In this document: piece after piece, positions 44,301-51,793 of the stretch
How the letters are laid out: every line of letters begins with the position of its first letter
Numbering within the stretch: position 1 is the first letter of the stretch
Assembly: GCA_001724265.1 (NCBI GenBank)
Contig: MEDY01000207.1
Coordinates: 1-51,793, forward strand
Reading direction: 5' to 3'
DNA: 51,793 nucleotides
Source of the DNA: Rhizaria sp. SCN 62-66
Taxonomy: Eukaryota; Rhizaria, unplaced
The notes under the pieces: generated by a model
The model's input: only the letters and a program-made list of their open reading frames with translations
Told to the model about the DNA's origin: nothing
Database searches by the model: none
Translations under genes and position numbers: made by a program

Positions 44301-45038
44301 GTTGGCACGCTCTCGTTCTCGGCCCGCATGGGCAACCTGCAGTCGGCGCTGGACCTTGTGACCATGACTGCCGTGGGCGCAACGGGCAGCGGGCCGATCC
44401 GCGTGACGGCGACTGCAACCGAGACGAGCGAGACGGGCAAGGGCACCGCCTCGACGGCCTTCTACGTCAACGCCTGGGACATCAAGTACGGCGGCGCGAC
44501 CGGGTTCAGCGGGATCATCTTCACGATTGTGATGTTCGTCGCCGTGCCCGTCGTTGGGCTGGTGCTGCTTTGGGTTCTGCTCAAGTGCTGCGGCCGCCGC
44601 ATCAAGCGCGCGCTCTGCGGTCCCAGCGCCAAGGAGCAGGCCGAGCTGGACGCCAAGAACAAGCAGGAGGCCGAGGCCGTTAAGTCCAGCGGGCTGGCCA
44701 ACTGCCCTAGCCCCACGTCGTCGTTCGACGGCATGGGCAGCTTCGGCGCCCCCAGCAGCCCGTCGTCGGGCACGAACAACTTCTACATCATCACCACGGC
44801 CTCCCCCGAGGCGACGCTCAGCGCGGCCGACGTGCAGGCTATGCTCTCCCAGCTCCCGGCGTCGCCGAACCAGACCTTTACGCACCACGCGATGGCGGTT
44901 ACCATGCCGGCCAACTTGAACAGGAAGGTGCCTCCGCTGCCCCATGGTGCGGTTAAGCCCGGCGTGGGGGCGCCGATGCCGCCGCCCTACAAGCTCCGCG
45001 ACGACGACGTCAGCGGCGCACAGCCGGCGTCGCAGTGA
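41353..45038 (+). CDS. Type I membrane protein with laminin-G-like head and cadherin-like repeats
   Basis: Two exons, 41353-41643 and 41763-45038 (donor GTACGT), give 1188 residues. Seen: a signal peptide (hydrophobic stretch ending about residue 40); a concanavalin/laminin-G-like domain of about 260 residues (AAYDFTDGY, YYGVSFDGTS, later WRGTVHHIAAYLGRSI); then repeats resembling cadherin-like/VCBS modules, with cues such as SLPTVGTL, DSFTYFAYDRRYG, and the calcium-type SDSDEGDM; one membrane segment at about 1012-1036 (IIFTIVMFVAVPVVGLVLLW); and a basic then Ser/Pro-rich cytoplasmic tail with a PPPY motif near residue 1168, a typical WW-domain ligand. This suggests a cell-surface adhesion or recognition receptor. 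The family is inferred from fold-like patterns; I do not recognise a named orthologue. Confidence 0.8.
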
Positions 45039-45785
45039 GCGCTACGAATAGCTCCACGAACGGGTTTTTGAAAGAATATATTATAATTTTAGAGAGAGGT
45101 AGAGGTAAGACATTGCTTATGAAGGCCAGTTACACATGTGAGGCAGTCACCGAGATGATTGCATGAGATAAGAATCAGAGTTCGATGGAGCTGTGACCCT
45201 TATGTACAAATATAATACACTTGAAACATACGCGAAACACAATTGTTATTTTAGTCGACGTTGATTATATAGCAGGACATTTTGAAAATGGCGACGTCAA
45301 CAACTCAAAATAGTTTGTGGTCCGTTGGCTTTGCTCACAGTCACCACCCAAGGTGCCCGCCCGCTTTGACCGACGGTGTCCGTCCGGTGGGGTCCGGGGT
45401 GAGCTCCGCCTTCGTCTATTTGTGCGGTCATCGAGCGTTTGAGTTTGATTTATGCGGAGTAAAGCAGTGGGACTACTATTGGGTTTACTTGTTAATTAGT
45501 TGGGAGCGTGGTTCCTGTTCAATTGACCCTGGTATTCATCAAGTCTCGAAGGACCGTTCCGTCTGTGGTGACCCCACTTCGGCAGCTCCTGTCCCCGGCC
45601 TCAGCCGCCCTCCAGGGCTATGCTGTCCCAGAATTCCCCAGCTCAACTTATTGCTCGTGCACGTATCTTCTATGCGCCGCTGTAACGCGCCTTCTGTCGC
45701 GAGTTTGCTTGCGCCAGAGCCCGCGCTGCGCCAGTGCCTAGAGGGGATACTGTAGTTGCTGCCACCCGTTGAGCGCGCTCTCCAA

Positions 45786-45807
45786 CCTCTGTGCTCCCGC
45801 ACAGAGG
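45786..45807 (+). repeat. Perfect 9-bp hairpin with 4-base loop
   Basis: CCTCTGTGC and GCACAGAGG flank the loop TCCC. A 10-bp palindrome GAGCGCGCTC sits just upstream (45771-45780). There is no T-run after it and no coding context, so it is more likely an RNA structure than a terminator. Orientation is unknown. Confidence 0.7.
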
Positions 45808-46450
45808 CCAGTCGTTTGCTTACGACGCGATTACGCACCAAGAGCTGCTGATCAGTACGCCTCATCGAGTTGTGCGGCTCTCACTACCGCTTTTCCACCC
45901 GCTTTGTCATACGCTTTGCGCTTTCGCGATCTCTTGCTTGTTCTCGCTTTTGTTTTGCTTCTGCGACCGCCACCGCTGCCGCTACTCGCTAGCTGCGACT
46001 GCATCTTGTCATAACTTCTGCTGCTATGCACCCAGCTTTGTCATTGTTGCCGCTTCCGTCTTTGCTCGCGTCATCGAGTCTAACCCACTCGTTGCTTCGT
46101 GCATGATCATTTGCGTTGCGCCACTGCCATGGTTGATGTTGTTGCTGTATGAGCTGTGAGCTGTGACTTGCTGTTGTTGTGCTTCCGATATTGCTGCTAC
46201 TGCCGTTGTCTCAGTTTGCTCATTTGAGCGTGCGTGCTTGTTTCTTCGCGTTTGCGGTTGCTCCCGGCGTTGTGTGTGCTGTATAAGCGTTGGCTGCCGC
46301 TGTCTCATGTGTGTTGCTCTCGACTGCAGTTGTTGCCTGCTCATGTTATCGCACTGTGGCACAGTTAAGTTAGTGTTGCTTACGTTGCTCTAGTCTATTA
46401 CAACTCAGTATAGCACATCGCAGTGCGTTTCAGTGTCATATCGTGCGACA

Positions 46451-46492
46451 CAGTGTAGTTTTATGCAGCTTTCGGCTGCATATGCGACACTG
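46451..46492 (+). repeat. Long interrupted hairpin
   Basis: Inner stem TATGCAGC/GCTGCATA (8 bp, loop TTTCG) at 46462-46482. Outer stem CAGTGT/ACACTG at 46451-46456 and 46487-46492, separated by a small internal loop. A further GTGTC/GACAC pair lies just upstream around 46433-46451 and would compete with the outer stem. Function unknown. Confidence 0.65.
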
Positions 46493-48933
46493 CGTTGCCT
46501 TGTTCGACGTTGGAGCGCAATGCGTTGTGCCACGCTGTGTTGTTAGTGTCGAGTAGTGGTTGTTGGTCTGTTGTTATTATTGCTATTCTCCTATTTGTTG
46601 CCCTTGGTTGGTGCACTATTCGCGTACATGCTACACACAAGTGACACAGCCGTTTGCAAGCAACCTGTTTATCAAACTTGTTGATCTTCCTGCGGCATGT
46701 TGTTCTTTGTGTGTTGTTTTGTATTGCGTGCTGGTTGGTTGGTTCATCATAGTGGGGTTTAGCCACTGTTTGTGTCACTTGCTGTTTTCATTGATTTGAT
46801 CACACCAAAACGACGGATGCAGAGGTCTAGGCTCCATGAAAGATAGCAAAGCAAACTAAAGAAGACAAAGAAGCGAAGAAAGAAAGAAAAACATCCCGTT
46901 CCTCCTCTCAACACTGAGCACTGTCGCTAGTACTCCGTATTGCTGTTCATTATGTCGTCTAAACCACGACAGGAACACTACGATGCCTGCGACTCAAAAA
47001 CACACTTCTCATAACGCACTGGCACGCGCTTTCACACGCTTTGACACGCACTCAGTTCGCACATGTTGTCGCGATTGCTGTTTGTTTTGTCGCCGCTGTT
47101 TGGGTGCCGCCACTGTTGTCCTCGTTCCTTATCGTGTCGTACTCGTTAACTCGCAGTTTTCACTTGCAGCGGCTCACACCGTATTTACAGCATTCCAGCG
47201 TGTTCTCTTACTCCTGGCCACACTTAGCACAGTCGGTGCAAGTGCCTCTCGACCCATTGCGAGTCATGGCCGCACGCACCGCTACTCTGTCACCGCCGTA
47301 GCGGCACCTGCACTGGCGCTCACAGTCCGCTCACCGCCCTTCGACCCGTACGTCCCCGCCCAGTGCCCCACAGCACTGCGCATGACAGCGCTCCACAGCT
47401 TCTGCACTGCACGGCTCCGCACAGCGCTGCCGTGTCTGCGCACTGCTGCCGTGCCCTTGTTCCTGATTACCAAGACATTTCTCCCCCGTTCCCCCAAACA
47501 CACATATCCCCGTTCCTCCAATTTCTTTCTCTCTATGTTTCTCTATCATCGCCACTAGTTAGCAGTAGCCAGCCAAGCCATGAGTCACGAACAGCAGCAG
47601 CAGCAAATTAGCAGCAATACGCAGTAGTTCTCGCCAACAGCAACCGCAGCAGTAAGCGCTGAGCTGGGATACTTAGCTGGGGTACTTCGACGGGATTTCT
47701 TGCATTCTTGGGTTAGTTATTGATTGAACAAGAGATTTGGCTCAGAGCAGTAGCATCAGCATCATCAACAAGATTAACTTTAGCAATTGATTTGCGAGGG
47801 TTGTGATTGCGTTTGTTGTGTTTGTAGCTGTTTTGGTCTGAGTCTTTGCCCAGCTTCTTTTGCCACGCTTGCGATCTCGGCGTGTTACTTGCACATCTAA
47901 GATGTTCAGCAAGAAATATTTCGACTTTGTGTGCGTGACTGAGGGAAAAGGACGGAACCACTGAGCTTACACTTTGAATTTAAAGTGTATTCTCCGTTTT
48001 GACGCAGTCACATTTTCACCTGTCATTGTACACTTTCATTTGTTGGAGGTGTACGTGCAGGTGTGTTTGTTTCTGCGGTCGCTTTACTCGGAATTGACGG
48101 TGCTGTTATCTTTTGATGCCTAAATGAGAGAGAAAACAAAACAAAACGTGTGACTTTGTGTCGACGTTTGACGCACGCACGGTGTGTGCGGATACGTTTT
48201 CTTCTTAAATCGTGACAACAAAGCATTCTGGCCCTATAATAACAAGACGACGACAAGAAAAGCAGCCTTAACGTTCAACACCAACAACAAAAACAAGAAG
48301 AATCAGCGCCATTCACAAGAAGCATAGTGTATAAGCATAATGCTCTTTGTTGATGTGCAGGTTTTCCCGCTGGTTCCCGTTCCCTCACAGCAATCACTGT
48401 TTGCAACAAGGATTCACAGCAACGATCATACTAGCACTCACGCAATTCTTGCCACAAGCACGTACAGTTTTAGTTTCATCTCTAGATCATGCTGTTCGTG
48501 ACAATCTTTGCGTTTCTGCGTCTATTCGTGTTGTGACTGTTATTGTAACGGTGACGCTGTCGCAGCCGCTTTGCACCGCTCCCTGGCACTGCCTCCGCCT
48601 CAGTCTCGACTGCTTGGTTGTTGTGCCCGTGCGAGTGCGTTGCTTGCTGTAGCGCTCGCGCTGACTTGCTGTTCCCACCAAAACTCAAATGAGACTCAAG
48701 CTCAAGCTCTTTACTGTTCACATAGGGAACCACACAGGCATCATTCTTTCCAACTTTTTCGCTCACGCCTTCATTTGTCATTGTGTTTTGCCTATACTCT
48801 TGCTCCGCTTTAGTCACGTTGCTCTGCCACAGTCATTTGTACTTGTGACCAACTGACTGACTGCCTGACTCCCCCTCTCTCCACTAACCGCGCCGTGTTG
48901 GTCGCCACACTAACACTTGCACCACGATTTGCA

Positions 48934-50883
48934 ATGAACTCCCTTAAGGTCGAGTACGGCCCTGCCCAGGCCTTCCCCATGACCAACGCCGCCAGTAACA
49001 CCAACTCTGGTGTCGTCAGCGCGAGCGCGAGCGCGTTGCCGACCGCCGCGACGGCCGCCGCGGTGCCCGAGTCCGTGCAGAAGGCCCGCGCGCTGTCGGA
49101 CTTCTGCCGGACCGCGCTCACGGCAGGCGGCGCGCCTTACTCAGAGCTCCTCAAGCTCCTCACTGGTACGTGAGTGTCACTTGTGACATTTGTTCACACA
49201 TTCTTGCAATTGCACACCATAAAATGCGCAGACTAGGATTTATTTTCGGTATATTATCTCTCAACATATTTTTCAGATATCATTTTATTTATACTTAGCT
49301 CCGTTCAAATCTCATATGCTTTTTGTTCCTTAATTTCTGTTTATTTTCACAGGCAAGAACACCGCTGCGCTGAGCACACGCTCCGTGCTCATCACCAAGT
49401 CATCCTCTCTGGAGCGCCTTTTCCTTGCGCTGTCATCCAACTCGTCCTCCTTCTCCCCGTCCTCGCACGAGGGCCTGACGACGCTGCTGCGATCGTACCC
49501 CATCTCGCAGCACCCCGTCTCGACGACGCGCGCCTGGTGCCGCCTCATGGTCAACCTGTCGCTGGCCAGCGCGCGCTACGCGCACGACACGATCACGGCG
49601 CTCGTGCGCGGCTTCACAGACCCGGTGCTGATGGCGCGCGTCGAGCAGGAGCTGACCGAGGACGACGCCGCCGCCGCCGCGCTCAACGCCGGCGTCAGCC
49701 TCGACGACGTCACCTCTGCCTCGTCAGACCTGGACCTGGCCACTACCGAGACCGAGACCGAGACCGAGGACAGCGACGCTGACTCGGGCACCGAGTCGAC
49801 CAAGGCTAAGGCCATGAACGACGACTCCGACGACGGCAACGACGCCAAGAGCGCCAATGCCAGTGCGAGCGCTGTCTCGAGCAAGCAGCGCCGCTTGGAG
49901 GAGAAGAAGGCCCGCGCCACCGATCGCGCCGCCGCGCGCGCGGCCCGCGCGGCCCGGCGCGCCTCGCAGCGCGCGGCGCGGCAGCAGCTGCGCGCGTACA
50001 CGGCCGCTGTGACTGCCGCGGCGGCGTCGCAGGCGCCCGCGCGCGTGAGCCAGGCGCATGACGTGCTGCGCGAGGCGCTGCTAGAGCTGGTGGACCTCAT
50101 GCCCACGGCGACGTCGCTGCTGGGCGACATCCTCGTCGCTGAGTTCCCGTCGTCCTTCGTCGGCGGCGGCGGCGCGACGGCGCTGACGGTGAGCAACGTT
50201 TACGTCCGCAACCTGCTGGTAGTGTCGGAGCGCGTGGCCGTGGTGCGCGACCGCGTGATCACGGCCATCGTCGAACGCATCCTCGAGCTCGACGTCGAGG
50301 TCGACTGCCTGCCCATCGCGGCAGCCGCGGCGGTGCGGCCCATGCACGTCGCCGCGCTCGAGAAGGAGTACCTCAACACGGCCAGCGCCAGCGCCAGCGC
50401 GGCTGCGGCTGCGAGCGACGGCAGCGACAGCGACGCCGCGAGCAGCAAGAGCAAGAAGAGCAAGAAGAAGCAGGCCGCCTGCGACGACAGCGACGCCGAC
50501 GCCGGCTTCGAGGCCGACACGGAGGCCGGCGCGGAGGCGACGCTGGGCAGCCTGTCGAAGCGCGCGCGCGCGGCCCGCATCTCGGTCGCGTCATCGGCGG
50601 CGACGCGCCACCACGCGCTCGTGCGCTGGCTGGGCGGGCTCAAGGTCCGCGTCCTGGGCGTCGCCGCGCCTTCCGCCGGCACCGCCGCCGCCGGCACCGG
50701 TCCGGCCGGCGCCGCCGCGGCCGCCGCGGGGTCCGGGCAGGCCGAGAGCGCGGCCGCCAAGGCGATGCAGGGACTTGTGCCCATGTCGCTGCGCAGGCTG
50801 CGGCGCCTCGTCGCGGGCCCGCCCTCGACCGCCTCCGCCACCATCGTCAGCACCAGCAACAGCGCTGCCGCAGCTGCTGCTAC

Positions 50884-50916
<33 letters not shown>

Positions 50917-51793
50917 AGGTCTTAGCACCTCTGGCCCCGCTGCCGCTGGGAGCGTGGGCGCGGGCGCGGCGGCCGTGGCCCCGTCGCCGCTGCTGCGCGC
51001 CGCCGCGACGCCCGCGGACGCGCTCGTGGCCGCGGGCGCGCTGGGCGGCAACATGGGCTCGCTCGCCCAGCTCGTCTATGGCGGCCCCGCGGCCATTGGC
51101 GCCACGGGCGCCGCGGGCTCTGCGGCCCACGGCCACGGCTCGGGCGCCGGGTCCCCTTCGCTGTCGCCGGCCTTCACCGCCGCCGCCGCCCGCCATAGCC
51201 ACGGCCACGGGCACGGCCACTATTACAGCGCCCACGGGCACGCTGCGAACGCCGCCGCCGCCTCTGCCACTGCTGCCGCTGCAGCGCAGGGCGCTGGCGC
51301 GGGCGCGGGCAGCGGCAGCGGGCACAACTCGCCGGTGATGGCGCCCGCCGCGGCCGCCGCGGCTGCCACCGCCTTCACGACGGGCCTGCGCCTGGGCACA
51401 GTGCCCGCGGTCGCGCTGCCGCCCGCGGCCGCCGCCTTTCTCGCCAGCGTCTACCCCTCGTCTTCGTCCTCCAACGCCGGCGCCGCCGCGGTGGGCAAGC
51501 ACACCTCGGGCTCGAGCTCTTCTAGCTCCAGCCCCACCGCCGACTCGAGCTCTAGCGTGAGCCCTAGCGCTGACGCAGCTTCCCCCGCGACTGCCTCCGC
51601 GACTGCGCCCGCGACAGCGCCGCTGAGCGCGGCCGACCGCGCGCTGCGCCGCGACGCCGACACGGAGCTGACTGTGCTGCTGTCCCCGGACACCGCGGCA
51701 GTGGCGACGACGGCGGCCCGCTTGCGCGGCGCCGCCGACGCGCGCCTCCGCCGCGGCGCCGCCAGCGCCGCCCGCGCCCAGCGCCGCGCCGCG
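48934..51793 (+). CDS. RRN3: RNA polymerase I initiation factor RRN3 (TIF-IA), 5' part
   Basis: RRN3 bridges RNA polymerase I to the rDNA promoter factors and is the main growth-regulated step in rRNA transcription. Exon 1 is 48934-49165 (donor GTACGT); exon 2 starts at 49353 and is open to the window edge, giving 891 residues without a stop. The family core is seen as LVDLMPTATSLLGDIL, FPSSFVGG, then VYVRNLLVVSERVAVVRDRV and IVERILELDVEVDC (residues about 325-392). The N-terminal part (SLERLFLALSSN, STTRAWCRLMVNLSLASARY) fits the HEAT-like repeats. From about residue 407 onwards the sequence is Ala-, Ser- and His-rich low complexity for more than 480 residues, with a HGHGHGHYY patch, and the C-terminal half of RRN3 is not yet reached. 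Human RRN3 is 651 residues, so this is a large insertion or a further intron was missed. Confidence 0.82.
50885..50916 (+). repeat. GCT trinucleotide run encoding poly-Ala
   Basis: Ten and two-thirds GCT units in frame in the RRN3 low-complexity region, giving poly-Ala, just downstream of a mixed GCT/GCC/ACC stretch. Likely polymorphic by slippage. Confidence 0.85.

Larger units (their letters stand above)
45039..48933. other. 3.9 kb segment with no recognised gene; structured and strand-asymmetric
   Basis: The longest stretch here without a gene. 45039-45270 is AT-rich 3' spacer. 45290-45430 is GC-rich and carries GACCGAC (45368-45374) and GGGGTCCGGGG (45389-45399), motifs shared with the RPS26 and RPS2 upstream regions. 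From about 45860 to 46790 the plus strand is poor in A and rich in T, G and C. It flips to A-rich at 46805-46895, back to pyrimidine-rich to about 47560, and alternates again before RRN3. Two strong hairpins lie inside. Frames are short and lack the GC-rich, Ala-rich character of genes here. A long non-coding transcript or an untranslated leader of RRN3 are possible; neither is shown. Confidence 0.5.

Noticed and set aside
45282-45755. 157-codon open frame after the receptor gene
   Set aside because: Codon usage is unlike every gene here, no family is recognisable, and its 5' part overlaps GC-rich promoter-like motifs. It could be a real lineage-specific gene but is not supported.
47580-47650. 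CAG-rich stretch as a poly-Gln coding exon
   Set aside because: Stops interrupt the frames nearby, and it sits in the non-coding, strand-asymmetric segment.

Overview
This window is nuclear DNA from a unicellular eukaryote. The signs are spliced genes, eukaryote-only proteins (RPS26, RPS2, DNA polymerase alpha, NUP85, WDR75, RRN3, PCIF1) and coding sequence that is very GC-rich and Ala-rich between AT-rich introns and intergenic spacers. I cannot place the lineage. A marked trait is the 5' splice site: 14 of the 17 introns I could place begin GTACGY rather than the usual GTRAGT. None of the 14 complete genes ends in TAG.

Layout, left to right. RPS26 (-, partial) diverges from a delta-9 acyl-CoA desaturase (+), which converges on RPS2 (-). 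RPS2 diverges from a three-exon polytopic membrane protein of unknown function (+), which converges on the DNA polymerase alpha catalytic subunit (-, two exons). POLA1 diverges from cytosolic glutamyl-tRNA synthetase (+), with E2F-like sites between them. Next is a secretory-pathway methyltransferase-like gene (+, three exons) broken by one in-frame TAG. It converges on a six-exon PCIF1-type cap adenosine methyltransferase (-), which diverges from a two-exon cyclin (+). Then come WDR75/Utp17 (+), an AT-rich gap, a proline-rich protein (-), NUP85 (-), a SURF6/Rrp14-like protein (+, three exons), the twin-CX9C protein CMC1 (+, three exons), a large type I membrane protein with a laminin-G-like head and cadherin-like repeats (+, two exons), a 3.9 kb segment with no recognisable gene, and the start of RRN3 (+, two exons seen, cut by the window edge).

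Functionally this is ordinary housekeeping territory. Ribosome production is well represented: two ribosomal proteins, Pol I factor RRN3, SSU-processome WDR75 and LSU factor SURF6. Several neighbours are divergent pairs sharing 0.45-0.75 kb of upstream DNA. Proteins are often longer than their relatives because of Ala/Ser/Gly/Asp/Lys-rich insertions.

The points most worth a second look are the GTACGY splice donors, the in-frame TAG in the methyltransferase, the missing CysB metal site in POLA1, the PCIF1/cyclin divergent pair, and the structured, strand-asymmetric segment before RRN3.
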